Positions 33,946-45,723 of a stretch of DNA of 64,000 nt are shown piece after piece. This stretch comes from Elmis aenea (Eukaryota > Arthropoda > Insecta > Coleoptera > Elmidae), in assembly GCA_947652605.1 (NCBI GenBank), contig OX393578.1, positions 53,513,415 through 53,577,414 of the forward strand, read 5' to 3'. Both the position numbers and the translations under genes were made by a program. The notes under the pieces were generated by a model. That model saw nothing but the letters and a program-made list of their open reading frames with translations. It was not told the DNA's origin and made no database searches. The number at the start of each line of letters is the position of its first letter. Within the stretch, counting starts at the first letter, position 1.

Positions 33946-35594
33946 ATTACAAATAAATACACAAACACACATACATAATCACACATACACAAATACAAAT
34001 TGTACTACAAACCCCAAGGAACAAAATTACCCCAAATTTGTGTAAAGGTACGTATGTACGAGTATATGCACATAAATCATTATGTAAAGTGGATAGGGTA
34101 ATTCATTAGTTCCATGCCCCATCAATTTTAGGTAAAGATCAATTTATAACCAAGTCATTTCACACGCAAAGTACGAATAAAGTAATTACTCGAAAAAATA
34201 ACGGAAATTTTATCCATAACAAATACAAAATATACTTCAATTTGCATCGAAAGAGAGTGGCTATTTTCTTACGCATTTACAAAAGTCATTACCTGTTGTA
34301 TAAATTACTTTTCTTGTTTAATGTTCCATGTTCAGTGCGACATTAAATAGCTCTATTATCCATAAGGTAATTTTCGGCGGCGAATAAAAACATTTCGTAA
34401 TGTGTGCCCTTAAAGCACTTCAGTTATCAACGTAGACACGTATATTATCTCAAATTTTAAATATAGACGTAGGTACTTAGATCACCCCGACATCCATCAC
34501 TACCAACTACAAAATATCTAAATATAAATATGTCACAAGCAAAATAACTAAACATTTTTCAAAAAGCCGTCTTTGAAAGATGAGCAGAACGTTCATTAAT
34601 TAGTCGAGAAGCAAATATCATATTACGAAAAAATGCTTTGCAACAGTAAACTAAACGTTTAAGTACTGGTAATAAATAGAAGTTTTATTAATGTGAGATA
34701 CAAATGGAACGATATATAATTATGGTAATGACTGTATAAGTAAAATAATGTGGTTGTTAATTGCTTCATAAATTATTAAAGGCAATAGCTGTGGTGTAGA
34801 AAAATATTATGTCGACATAATTAATTATGGATGTTAATTTTTATGTTACCTTATCAAGATCAAGTTTAAAAAAATGTTTTAGCAGCTTTGTTGTGTTTGT
34901 TTAAATAATAAAAACGTCGGCAAAAATAAACTACATGTAGTATAAATAAATTGAATTAAAAAAACACCTTTTTTTAGATAAAGCAACTCCTGTTGGATAC
35001 AATACCAATTTTAAGATTACTTATAGTCTCTATTACAGTAGCAGACTAATTTTTTATCTACTCATTTACACACACGCAAACACAGCTGTCATATTTTATT
35101 TATAACGGTATCGATCAAGTTTAAGATTTTTTTTTTCACTAAAACGTCTTCAAATTTCTTTCTGATAAACAGTATTTTTTTCAAATGTTTGGGTAAAAAA
35201 TTTCTACTAACTCCGTTATTTATTTTTTTTTTGAAATTTATTTACTGTTTTATTTCATCGAAGTCTTTTTATGTTTTGTGTTGTTCGAATTTTCCGCAAG
35301 TGTTGACGTCTTTGTATGGTTTATTCTGTATATTAAACTAGGGTTGCCAAAACTGTCTTCTTGAACCGAAGACTTTAGATTTGGAAATCATTCTTCGGGC
35401 TTAAGGTTCTCAATAAAATTCTTCCGGTTAACTCCAGAGCAGAAGTAAATGGTAGAAAGCGCGGAGCAGTGAAAAAAATAAACTTTTGGAATAAAAATTA
35501 CAAAATTTTTGCATACAAATTAAGTTTTTTACCAGTCTACTTATATTCTAAACTTTTTTTTTTTAATTGTATGTATTGAAGTGTAAAAAATATA
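33946..35594. other. AT-rich non-coding stretch
   Basis: Starts with a degenerate ACACA/CATAC-rich patch (33957-34010). No genes or element ends recognised. Near 35340-35460 the words CTTCGGGCTTAAGG and CTTGAACCGAAG hint at a decayed repeat. Confidence 0.45.
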
Positions 35595-35596
35595 TA

Positions 35597-36635
35597 CAGG
35601 GTGGTCCACTTTTTTGTAGCATGACCTTAACAGTCGATACAACATGGGCCCATAACGCTTCATTTTAAAGATACAGGGTGTTGAAATTTTCGAAAAAATA
35701 TCGATAATATTTAACCGTTTCCCAACCAGTAGATATATTTAAATTTAGATACAGCACCACCTTACAGGTTGCCACATTCGGAGAGAATTTTGTGCCCACT
35801 AGCAACCAGTGGCGGGTTGTGGGGGTTTAGTTACAATAAATTTTATAAAAAACTAGTACGGCCCTGTTAAAAATCAAATTCAAGTTTGTTTTTGGATAGA
35901 ACATTTTATTCTATACAAAAACATTTTCTTGACTTTTCTTCGTATCTACCACCATTTGACGAGAAATTTGATTTATTTTACTATTCTCGCGAAAAATTTG
36001 CCCGTAAGTTCGATCTAAAAATATTGCGAAAAGCAGAAAATTGCAGATTGCAGAGTAAATGCTCATTAACAGTTAATTTAGCTGAACTTCTTTACTTATT
36101 ATTAGCATCTTCTGTTTTTGAAACTGCAAAAATCGGTTATTACTTCTTTATTTCGAATATCAGCGATACTTTTACATCGAACTTATGAGCTAATTTTTCG
36201 CGAGAATAGTAAAATAAATCAAATTTCTCTCCAAACGGTGGCAGATGCCAAGAAAAGTTAACAGACACTTTTTGTTTAGAATAAAATGCTCTACCCAAAA
36301 CCAAGTTCGAATTTGATTTTGAACTGGGCCTTACTAGTTTTTTTTATAAAATCTATTCAAACTGAAACCCCACAACTCCGCCACTGGTTGCTTGTTGGAC
36401 TTGAAATTTTCACCGATTGTGGTAACATGTAAGATGGTGCTGTATACCAAATTTGGTTTAAATATATCCACTGGTTGGGAAACGGTTAAAAATTATCGAA
36501 GTTTTTTGAAAATTTCAACACCCTGTATCTTTAAAATGAATCGTTTTTGGACCCATGTTGATATGAAATATTCGCATTAAAATAAGCTTTTTTATCGACT
36601 GTTAAAGTCCTGCTACAAAAAAGTGAACCACCCTG
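35597..36635. mobile_element. TA-flanked foldback with telescoped ends
   Basis: Outer ends CAGGGTGGTCCACTTTTTTG and inverse, flanked by TA (35595-35596, 36636-36637). Inside each arm there is a second, complete TA-type terminus: CAGGGTGTTGAAATTTTC at 35674 and its inverse ending at 36525, again next to TA. The outer arm pieces (77 and 110 bases) pair with each other, and the inner arms pair through AAATTTGATTTATTTTACT and CTCGCGAAAAATT. Either one element inserted into the loop of another, or the terminus was duplicated. Confidence 0.8.
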
Positions 36636-36717
36636 TATATATTTTTAACACTTTAATACATACAATAATAAACATCTATCTTTTCATACTTTTCATTCCT
36701 AATCTAAATAATGTCAA

Positions 36718-36875
36718 AAACGTGTTTTTTAACCGGTTTATAAGTTAAATCGTTTTTTTTTTACAGAAAACAGTTTTTTAACCCAAAAAAGTGGATTTTA
36801 ACCAAAAGCCGTTACAAAAATAAAATTCTCAATTTCGGTTCACCGTTAACCAAATTGTTTTTCGGTTTCGGGCCC
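36718..36875. mobile_element. hAT-type terminal fragment (AACCGG-rich)
   Basis: The inverse of the right edge reads CAGGGCCCGAAACCG, with ACCGGTTT and GGTTAAC words inside, resembling the subterminal style of the element at 8993. No left end or TSD was found. Confidence 0.4.
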
Positions 36876-36879
36876 TGCT

Positions 36880-38080
36880 TATAAATAAAGATAAGATATA
36901 TTTTTGATGATGTCCCAAAATTGATTATCTATTTTGATGAATTCAAACGTCTTTAAAAAATTATTATCTGACACAATAGTTTGTCTATTATTATACAAAT
37001 TTATGCATATAAAAACGTTAAATTTTTTAACACAATTTCTTAAATACATACATTTGTTTAAAATCGAACATTGTAAAAAAAAATAATAAAATTCACCAAA
37101 GCAGATAGTCACTATTTGGGAATGGAAATTTTTGAAAATCGGTGTAACCGAAAAAACTAATTTTTTATGTATTTAAGTTAGTCGTCATGTCCCAATTTTT
37201 TGTTGTACCGATCTGGCCACCCTATGTATAGCATGTATCTATGTTATGTTGTTATTGTCTATGTCTATGTTCTGTCTTTTTTTATCTGTTGTTCTATTAA
37301 TGTAAGGTAATATCTTTGAGTATATGTTTGTGTTATTAAAACCATTTTTGTTGTGACCAGCGTTAATTTTGTTTAGTCTTTTATTTATGCTTGGTTTTAT
37401 AGCGTGCTTTTTATTTTTGTGTGTTATAGAACAGTTATCATATATTCTATTGATTGGCTTCAACAATGAGTGTGTTAATTAAACAGTTTCTTTTTGTGAT
37501 GGTGTAAGATTTGAGTGCGAATTTAAGTATCTGTTTCTTAAAAATTTTATGTCATAAATTACCGTCTTAATTTTTTTTAAAGTAAAACGTCTTAAAAGAG
37601 CAGTTCGTTGTTTTTTTTTAACCTCTACTGTAAATTTTATATTTGGGTGGACGTCACTATTTATATAACTCAAAAATTTGATTTTTTTAACTAGTCTAGC
37701 AATTCTGCAATTAATCCTTATATTAAATTTAATGAATAACTTATTTATATTAATATGAGTTGCTTAGATAATTCAAGCATTAATCAATTTACAATTTTTT
37801 ATGTCGTATTATTTCACAGTATCAGATTACTTTACTTTTGGACATTTGCTGCCGATATCGGACATGTTTTGATGCAGAAATAAATTTTCTCACCCCTTTC
37901 GTCGAAAGCATCTTCTCTAAGAGCCTTCTATTCTGAGCGGAAAAAGAAAAACAATAACTTCAATCACATAGGCAGCCAAAACAGTCACTTTTATAGATTT
38001 CATATGTTCCCGTATCTGTCATAACAAGGGGTGGTTTGTACATTTATTTTGTGATGAGGTTACTTTATGTGATAAATGTG
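36880..38080. other. upstream non-coding region of the kinase exon
   Basis: AT-rich, no recognised coding sequence. Short minus ORFs at 36879-37112, 37239-37466 and 37479-37673 have biased AT-rich composition; the last two are Asn/Lys-rich and could be remnants of retroposon frames, but I see no diagnostic motif. Confidence 0.35.
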
Positions 38081-38087
38081 TTTGCGT

Positions 38088-38180
38088 TCAGTTTCAACTA
38101 GAAGTAGTGCCAAATTAACATAAAAGTCGCATTAACACTGGGATATGCGTAAACAAGTGTAAGTGTGAGAACTGTGTACG
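38088..38180 (+). promoter_or_regulatory. probable 5' leader of the kinase mRNA, possible initiator
   Basis: The word TCAGTT at 38088-38093 matches the insect initiator consensus (TCAKTY) and lies about 90 bases before the start codon. No TATA box 25-35 bases upstream and no DPE at the usual +28 spacing was found. The leader could equally be an exon extending further upstream. Weak evidence. Confidence 0.3.
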
Positions 38181-38306
38181 ATGACGTTACAAGGCGGAGA
38201 GCGAAGACTCGTCAGTGTGGGTAGTTACAGGCTGACGGGGAAGAAGCTCGGCAAAGGCAACTTTGCGAGAGTCGAAGAGGCCGTCCATTCCATTCTAAAT
38301 ATCAAG
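38181..38306 (+). CDS. first coding exon of an AMPK-related Ser/Thr protein kinase
   Basis: ATG at 38181 begins MTLQGGERRLVSVGSYRLTG, continues KKLGKGNFARVEEAVHSILN and ends IK. Residues 14-32 form kinase strand 1 and the glycine-rich ATP loop, G24-K-G26-N-F-A29-R-V31; the GKGNFA form is typical of AMPK-related kinases (MARK, SIK, HUNK). At 38306/38307 the sequence is AAG|GTAAGA, a consensus donor after a complete codon (phase 0), just where the conserved VAIK strand should follow on exon 2. Reading on past it gives unrelated residues and a stop at 38388-38390, which supports splicing. The VGSY start and the spacing resemble HUNK-type kinases most, but the exon is too short to be sure. No exon 2 is recognisable in the remaining window. 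Confidence 0.78.
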
Positions 38307-39715
38307 GTAAGAAGTCCGAGTATTAAAAACCCGTACAAAAGCGCTTCTATCCTATCTGACCCAGCGGGAGTCTACAGGATCGGCCGATAACCGATAACTA
38401 ACCTTGATTCGAACGTCCTAACCCAGCACGCGATCACGATGACTTTACAAATATAAAGATCATTAGTGACTTGAACAAGATATTGAATATGTTTTCGACT
38501 CCTGGGTTCAATGCGCTTGACCGTCGAAGGACATCAAATCAACTACAACCTAAATTAAACGAACTACATGATATTTAGTAAGGACGTTGAGAACTTTAAA
38601 GCACTTGAACTTTCTTCGACACCATTTAATATAATAACTATTAACTATTTCTCATATCTTAAAATCAAACTTCATCACATTGTTATCAACTAAACACATT
38701 CCTTTCTTCATCACAACATCACAGGAAATGTAAAAATTAAAAACTCGTTAAGATTCGACAAATATTCTCCATTAAATGTCAGTTTGACAGCTAACAGTCA
38801 TACAACATTTCTTGAAGCGCATGCACGCACAAAAATATCAATAAATATCAAACTATTTATATAAGTATCAAAAATAAATATACTTTAAGTTGCGCAAAGA
38901 TATTCTTGAGATATTCCCAACAGCAATACGAAACTACTTAAAACATTTTACTTTACTAATCCACGTCTTGCTAAAACATTTTTTCTTGTTCACACAAAGT
39001 GATAATTGGGGCATTGGATAAGTTTCTGTTGTCAATACTAAATGTTTATGCAAGTAAATTAAAAGGTTTGCTGCAAAAGGAAATAGCTCCAGTTTTATAA
39101 ATTTTTGGAAAACTGAAAAAGCGTTTTAAATTTTCAAGTTTGAAGTTACATGACAATTTTTTTTTGTCACTTATTGTACATAGGTTTTCACATTAATAAG
39201 CTCCATGAATATGAAAAAATATCTCTTTTGGATTACAGGGCCATGTTTTGAATGTTGGAGGTGGAGCTATCTCCTTCTTGCCACAAAATATATGATCAAC
39301 CACTCTGTAAGGAAAACATTTTGCACAAAATTCCATATTATACTGTTTTAGTGTTTTATTTACGAAACTGAACACTGAAATTTATCATCTTTCAATGTAA
39401 CCAAAATCAAAATGACATCTTTCATTCTTCAAAAAGACACAAGGTATTAAAGAACGACTTCCAAGTACAAAAATTCTGCCAAAACGATTAACTTGAAGCA
39501 AGCAAAATACCACACGTCACTCTGAACAACATAAGCTGTCAACTATAAACTTCATGTCAAACAAACCACATCAGTCATTTTTTGCCGGTAGCTCCAGCAG
39601 CTACCCAAAACGAGAAAGAGAGTCAGCTCCATTTGTAAAATAACTCAAGAAATAACGCTAGGAGCACGTAAGCTTCTTCTTACACCAATCGAAAGAGTTT
39701 TTTTTTTGTACAAGA
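38307..39715 (+). other. start of the kinase gene's first intron
   Basis: Begins with GTAAGA. No VAIK-type exon was recognised here or further right. The sequence is AT-rich and without element ends until the inverted repeat at 39.7 kb. Confidence 0.5.
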
Positions 39716-40440
39716 TGGAAACTGCCTGAAAAGTTGGAACATTCATATCCCGACTCGTTCAACATTGGAATCACTCAACGCGGTAATCATGCAACGATGG
39801 AACCAAGCAACACGGTAATCGTTCATCGCTGGAACGCTCAAATCTGGAGAATTTTTGCTGCCCTCTACATTACAACAGCCCAAGTATAATATAATTACAG
39901 AACACTTCGTTTTATATTTTGTCTTAGCTGGTGTATAGTGGAATATAAAAACATCGTGTTAATGTATATCAAGGGCTACAAATTGGGGCCATTTCAATTT
40001 AATTGTCCAACCAGTTTAGTTTTGCCACGTTATTTTATCTCAATGAAATGGTGCTAGACACAAATTTTGAATATTTTTTTTGAAATTGACTAAGCATTAT
40101 AATTAGGCAACTTTGCCCAAATTCGTAGCCCTTAAGATACCTTTACACGATGTTGTTATCTTCCACTGTACTATATTTAAGCCAAAATATAAAGCGAAGT
40201 GTTCTGTAATTATGTATATTATACTTATACAGAGGGCAGCAAAAATTCTTAATTTCTGGATTCAAGATTTGAGCGTTCTAGCGATGAACGATTCCCGTGT
40301 TGCGTGGCTCCATCGTTGCATGATTCCTGCGTTGAGTGATTCCAGCGTTGAACGATTTAATATTTGAATGATTCTATCGGTGCATTTTCCAGACTTGAAC
40401 ACTCCATATTTGAATGTTCCAGATTTTAATGGCTTACTGA
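39716..40440. repeat. inverted pair of the 16-bp-array repeat (copies 2 and 3)
   Basis: Copy 2 (about 39716-39990, +) and copy 3 (about 40110-40440, -) are inverted with a spacer of about 120 bases. Both hold the 16-base units seen at 14.96 kb in the same order: GTTCAACNNTGGAATC, ACTCAACGCGGTAATC, ATGCAACGATGGAACC, then a unit with CAACACGGnAATC, then GTTCATCGCTGGAACG. They also share the trailing stretch TTTTTGCTGCCCTCTA ... ACTTCGTTTTATATTTTG. No TSD or coding sequence identified. Confidence 0.8.
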
Positions 40441-41270
40441 TAGGATTATAACTCAAAACATGCTAAAATTGGAGCTACCTCCTTTTTACAGCATATCATT
40501 CAATTGTGGAATCACTAACTATGACGTCTAAGCTATAATGTGGAATAATTTGAGCCACATTCATTAAAAGGTTAGAGAGTTGCACGTTTTTGTAGAGTTC
40601 AAAGAATTTTTGCCTAGTCACACTTTCCATGATGAAGCAAAGAACCGCAATTATATTTTGCGGAGAATGAGAGAAAATGCCAGAAAAACGTCCTTTTGTT
40701 AAAATAATCATATGACGTGTTGTAGAGCAGCACACGCGTTGGTGTGTCGTAATTTTTGACAAAAAAGAAGGTTACTGTGGTACAACACCTTCCTTACTCT
40801 TTCCTACAGACTTTTTCGTTTCCTAAGCTGAACTTCAAAGAGCGAAGGTTCGATGATGTACCAACTATTTAAAGAAGCGCAACAAAAATTTAAGGATGTT
40901 CCAAAATAAGTATTTTAAAAAAGTTTTTAATCGTTTTGTGGGAAATGCATATATCAAAAAAGGGATTATGTTGAATGGTTACCTTTATAAAATGTTCGTT
41001 AACATGCAATAGTGTTTATATTTAAGTAGTCTCGGTGCTTAATTGTCGCACTGTTTGATATCGTGTTTTACATAATGGCTTTTTGTATTACTTTTTAATG
41101 TATTAAGTAATCTTGTGGTGTTTTGTAGAAAAAAGATAAACAACCATATCCATTAGACAAACGGTGACAAATTAAGAAGGAAAATAACGTGAGGTCAAGT
41201 TTATGATACGTGCAAAGCGATCCAATAGGTCTAAATTGACTTTCAGTGTTAAGAATTTATGGTTGTTTTA
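40441..41270. other. intronic sequence, nothing assigned
   Basis: No ORF with recognisable homology and no element termini. The minus ORF at 40496-40762 (88 codons) looks like nothing I know. Confidence 0.4.
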
Positions 41271-41900
41271 GGTCCCTATGGTCTTCTTGACCTAGTGGCG
41301 TCGCCCTCAGGTAGCTTTGCAGCCAGTTTGGTCTGATCCCTTTGGAACGGTGTACGGTTCTCTATTGCTAGGCCCACGTAATTTGCTAATGGCCTCATAT
41401 TTCATCGAATAAGCAACGAGTCGGACTAAAGTCGCGTCGTAAACCGCGGAAAGCTATCTGGAGACGGTCGGCCCATCAATCCGGCCGCCGCTGATCGATC
41501 ATCGGTTGGTTTCCTTCCGCTGCCGGTGACAGCGAGTCCATTGTTGCCAGATTGCGGCAGTAAAACTCGAAGAGCGGCTCTTCTTCTCATTATATGGCTC
41601 GGCGTCGTCCCTGATTTATCGGGCCAAATTAAATGTTTATGCCTTATTCACTTCGACCGTAAAGCTGACTGCAGACTATGCTAATCCGGGCGTCACAGCA
41701 CACTGCGCCGCGCTGTCACCCGCTAACGAAATAAAAGCAAGAATAATTCCGGCGTTACATCAACATTTATGGACACATCGGGTATTGTTCACTGGGGAAA
41801 TGATACCACATATTTCTCAATAGATAAATGCAGTCAGTGGCCAGATCTGACGGCGTTATATTATATTTGATGGGCTGCCGGACTCAGATCATCAGTCTTT
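41270..41900. promoter_or_regulatory. candidate intronic regulatory block
   Basis: A strongly GC- and CpG-rich island in AT-rich DNA with no ORF and no repeat hallmarks. It includes words such as GATCGATCATCGG, AACTCGAAGAGCGG, CATTTATGGACAC and TTTATCGGGCCAAATTAAAT that resemble clustered transcription-factor sites. It lies about 3 kb into the putative first intron, a common place for enhancers. Composition-based inference only. Confidence 0.4.
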
Positions 41901-42412
41901 ACCCACCAACTCTTATAAAAACGTAGAATGTGAACCAAACACTCTCAACGAATAAGCGATAAGCTCCATAAAACGACATCTCTTTTTCGTTGCTAAAAAT
42001 AAAGGCAAACCTTTTGATGATAACTACTATTCAATTTAATTTAGACTAAATCCTACATTAACTTAAACATATTTCTGCAGTTGACTAATCAATGCAAATG
42101 TTAACAGCTTTTACCTGGTTGCACAAGCTTCGTCAAAATTAAACAGTTTATTAACCCTTGGTAACGAAGCAATATCGTTATCGTTAATAAAAAAATTATA
42201 ATCCCTTTAACTTAAAATACCGTTTGTAGGATATTAATGCCCGATTGCATTAAAGCTTGATTAAAGTTAACTGACTCGTCAGAGATCATTTCCATAATAA
42301 CATCTTTGTTGTTATTGAGGAAAAATTGACTGACGGCTTCGTTAACTTTGGTCAAGCTTCATGCAACTATTGGGTCTATTCTGTACGCAGTGACGATGTA
42401 GTTGTTATAGTC
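41901..42412. other. unassigned intronic sequence
   Basis: No features recognised other than short AT-rich runs. Confidence 0.4.
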
Positions 42413-42415
42413 TTA

Positions 42416-42555
42416 TGGTGCCTTTCCACGTGAGAGTAAACTACTCTCGATAGCAGCGTCGCCAAGGATACAGCCCCTGAGAGTAACTCGCGATTGGCTG
42501 TATCCGTGGCGAAGCTGCCATCGAGAGTAGTTTACTCTCACGTGGATAGGCACCA
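42416..42555. mobile_element. 140-bp hairpin MITE, TTA-flanked
   Basis: Two arms of about 60 bases (TGGTGCCTTTCCACGTGAGA ... GGATACAGCC and its inverse) surround a loop of about 20 bases. TTA flanks both sides (42413-42415, 42556-42558). Pairing is interrupted by only a few mismatches, so a transcript of either strand would form a long hairpin. A 3-bp TTA TSD suggests a Tourist/Harbinger-type MITE. Confidence 0.75.
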
Positions 42556-42558
42556 TTA

Positions 42559-43330
42559 GATCATTTATAAACTACATGGATAACACTACCACAATGCAAC
42601 TATGTTGTACACATATCCCAGACGTACAATTATACTGCATCTTCTTCTAACACATATGAACGTATATTTCTATCTCGCTTTCCGGGCCCAACGAGTAAAA
42701 TCGTGTGCGTTACTATGGTTACGCGCGAAATTTGAACTGAAGCGTTATTTGAACCACTAGTAGATGCAATGTACTCGGATGTTTCCGTGTCAAATATGGG
42801 AGGATACAATAACATTAGATCAGACTTAGTAAGTTTTATTGAAGTACAGTAAACACCGCTTATTAGAATCAATTAATTCAATTAAACGACGATTTTAATA
42901 GCAAAAAAATCTAAATGTCACTCACGCGTCAGTCGCTAGAATAGGCTAGGTAGGAAGTACGTTACAGTTATTATCACGGTTGCGCTACGATGACAGTGGC
43001 CCCGGGCCCAAAACAAAGATAGCGTATATTGGGCCCACATAATATAGAAAGAGATAGGTTTAAAAAGGCACGTTGTACATGTCGGCAACATTGTCTTAAC
43101 TATATTCATATGGTGTTGTGTTATCCATGTAGTTTATATGATCTAAAGGGTTAGTTCTACGGTTCTACTGTAAGAGTAGATCTTTTGTACCGTTACATAT
43201 AGCGTGCGCTACAGAATAGATATTTATGTGGCCGCTGTAAGCTGTAAGTACGGACGTTACCGTGCGCTAAAAGCTACATTTCCTATAGTGTTATAACGTA
43301 ACATCGTATCGGTGCAAAATAGCACCATAA
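42559..43330. other. unassigned intronic sequence
   Basis: Moderately CpG-containing. The minus ORF at 42630-42872 has no recognised homology. At 43007-43015 the word GGGCCCAAAACAAAG and at 43031 GGGCCCACA lie close together, without further structure. Confidence 0.35.
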
Positions 43331-43900
43331 GCTTTAGATTTGAATATTTCCAAATGAGGCCATTGTTTGATTCGTTAGGGATGCATCATTTAATTAAGAT
43401 TGATGCGGGGACTGCGCTCGGAAAATTAATTCTTTCTCCGCTATGTTAATTCTGTAGGGCGGCTGCATATAATCGGCCATCTCGGATACTTTATGCGAAC
43501 GTTTCGAGTCCGTCGCTTCTCAAAGGGTGTAATCATGTGTTAAGGGCGATCCGTCATAGTCTCATCATGCGCGGCGTCGGTTTGCGTCCGCTCCTTACGG
43601 TCATCGATCGGCGGATAACGTTGACCGTGGCGTTTTCGAAAAACACGACTGTCATAAAAGCCTATCACGCCTCCGCGATTTATAGAGTGTAAACAGGACC
43701 GTGCGGGCGATTGATAACGCGACACGTCCGATGCAATGTTTATAGCGCAGAATACAACAGTAGTTTGGAGATAAGCGAGCGCCCGGTCGCACATTTGCGG
43801 CGATATTTTCATCCAAATAATAAATATTAGATGGGCCTTGTGATATAGTGCTCAGGCGACGCGGAAAATCTACGGCAAAGGGGCGGTTTCAATACTAGAC
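43330..43900. promoter_or_regulatory. candidate intronic regulatory block
   Basis: A CpG-rich island (for example GGTCATCGATCGGCGG, GCGCCCGGTCGCACATTTGC) with AATTA- and TTTAT-type homeodomain words interspersed (CATTTAATTAAG, GGAAAATTAATTC, GTGTAAACAGG, ATTTATAG). A 90-codon minus ORF (43540-43812) overlaps but shows no recognisable domain and is probably a consequence of low stop-codon frequency in GC-rich DNA. A coding exon is the alternative. Confidence 0.4.
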
Positions 43901-44395
43901 GAGTTTAACACATTCCTCGGACTTCAATAAATTCCGCAAATTACTCGTCGTGTTGAAGAATTCAAGTACAACGTTCATGTTGTGAATTATGCTAGATTAT
44001 TGCTATTTTTAGACACCATATTTCAATATTATTAATAATAAACAATCTTTAGTAAGCTTTGTGCGTAATACATAATTTACTCAGTGATTAAAATCATGAA
44101 ACCAAAAATTATCTTGGTCAAAGGAACTCATAGATTTAAAAATAATTGTCGAAACTTGTATAGTCAGCGTCAAGTCTAAAGGCGAGCGGTTGGGGTGCGC
44201 ACTAAACACAATTGAAATTGAACACACCACCTACTTAGTTGCATTGATATACCCGAAAATGGTTTCAGGGTCCGTGGATCATATTGTAGCGTCTGCTGTG
44301 CGAAAAAACATTTGTTGAATTTAAACATTTGTAAAGCAGTTCTGGTAAAGTTTTCTCAAGCAGTTTTAAGATCATTTCAATTAGGGTTTTCACCA
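43901..44395. other. unassigned intronic sequence
   Basis: AT-rich, no recognised gene or repeat end before the foldback that follows. Confidence 0.4.
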
Positions 44396-45667
44396 CAGAG
44401 GGTGGTCTGAATTCGATGGGATTACATGGTTATCTCGCTTAATAGTCAAAATACAGAAACTGTTGAATTAAGAAAAATGTGCAGTTTTTTGGGAAAAACT
44501 CAGAACCGTTTTCAAAAATATTCTATCATTTCCGGTTTTTGAGTTATTAGAGAAAACTGTTTTTTTTTTGTTTTATTTATAATGTGTCCTATCTCCATTA
44601 TTGTTGTAAATATCGAAAAAGTTTATTAAAATTATTTTTAGATATTTTTATGTAGATTTTGATAAAACTAAAGAAAAAATTTTACGCTCGCCATTAAAAA
44701 GTTATGACTCAAACTCACCTTTTTTAAATGGAAGCTATATTTAGCTATGACCTATTTAAATTCCTTATTTCCCTTTCCAAATATACAGGGTGTGTAAAAA
44801 TTGGCGGAAGCGCTACACGTGGCGATGTTCTTCGTAAAATTCTAAGTCGAAAATCTTAATACGAAAATGTTGTACCATGCTTGCTGTGTCTGCAAGAGGT
44901 CCTCAAAGTTTTGACATTTAGTCCTTTAGTAAGCGTTATTATTTAATACTTGCAAATGAAAAAGCTGCAATTTGGAATAAAAATAAATTTCGAATAGTAT
45001 TTTTTCCTAGATATTGTGTTTTTCCTTTCAAAAATTGGTGTTGAAAATAAGTTAATCACTGATTTGAATGAAAATAATACATATGGCAACATTGTCATTA
45101 GCTGTCATCTCTGTTTTTCTCGTAACTATTTCTAGTTTGTGTTTTACGATACCCAAAAGTTTGCAGCTATGTTTACGAACTGAAGGTTTTCAGTTCGAAC
45201 AAAAATTGTAAATACCTAAATAAAAATTGCTGATAAAAAAATGTCCAAACGCAAATCAATGTATGCAATGTTGCCAATTTTTTTTTCTTTAAATGGTTCC
45301 TGAGGCCATAGGAAGCATGGTACAACATTTTTGTATTAAGATTTTCGACTTGGAATTTTACGAAGAACATCGTCACGTGTAGCGCTTCCGCCAATTTCTA
45401 CACACCCTGTATAAGGGTTGATGTATTTATTTTCAATAATACGCAAGTTACAATTTTTTTTAAAATTTTTTTTAATGATGAGAAACAAAAAGTAGGCTGT
45501 GAAAACAAAAAAAAAACAAGTAAAAAAGAAAATGATGGATTATACCTATTTGAGAACTTTTCTGAGTTTGTCTCAAAAAACTGCACATTTTAAGTAATTT
45601 AACCGTTTCTTTATCTTGACTATTAAGCGAGATAACCATGTAATCCCATCGAATTTGGACCACCCTG
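44396..45667. mobile_element. foldback (family C) interrupted by a family B MITE
   Basis: The right end, inverted, reads CAGGGTGGTCCAAATTCGAT and is followed by TA (45668-45669). The left end is slightly decayed, CAGAGGGTGGTCTGAATTCG, preceded by CA instead of TA. Arms pair over at least 150 bases (GGGATTACATGGTTATCTCG, CGCTTAATAGTCAA, AAATGTGCAGTTTTTTG). A family B MITE sits between the arms. No coding capacity. Confidence 0.75.
44786..45409. mobile_element. TA-flanked MITE, family B copy 2
   Basis: 624 bases, CAGGGTGTGTAAAAATTGGC to its inverse, TA on both sides (44784-44785, 45410-45411). Very close in sequence to the copies at 18296 and 53061. It lies wholly inside the family C foldback and so inserted after it. 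Confidence 0.9.
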
Positions 45668-45723
45668 TACAAAATGTACATGATTAAAGCCTATTTCCGG
45701 ACTGGTGTGCTAGTTAATGGAAA

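Noticed and set aside
43540..43812. 90-codon minus ORF in CpG-rich DNA
   Set aside because: No domain or splice context recognised; low stop density is expected from composition. Treated as a candidate regulatory block instead.
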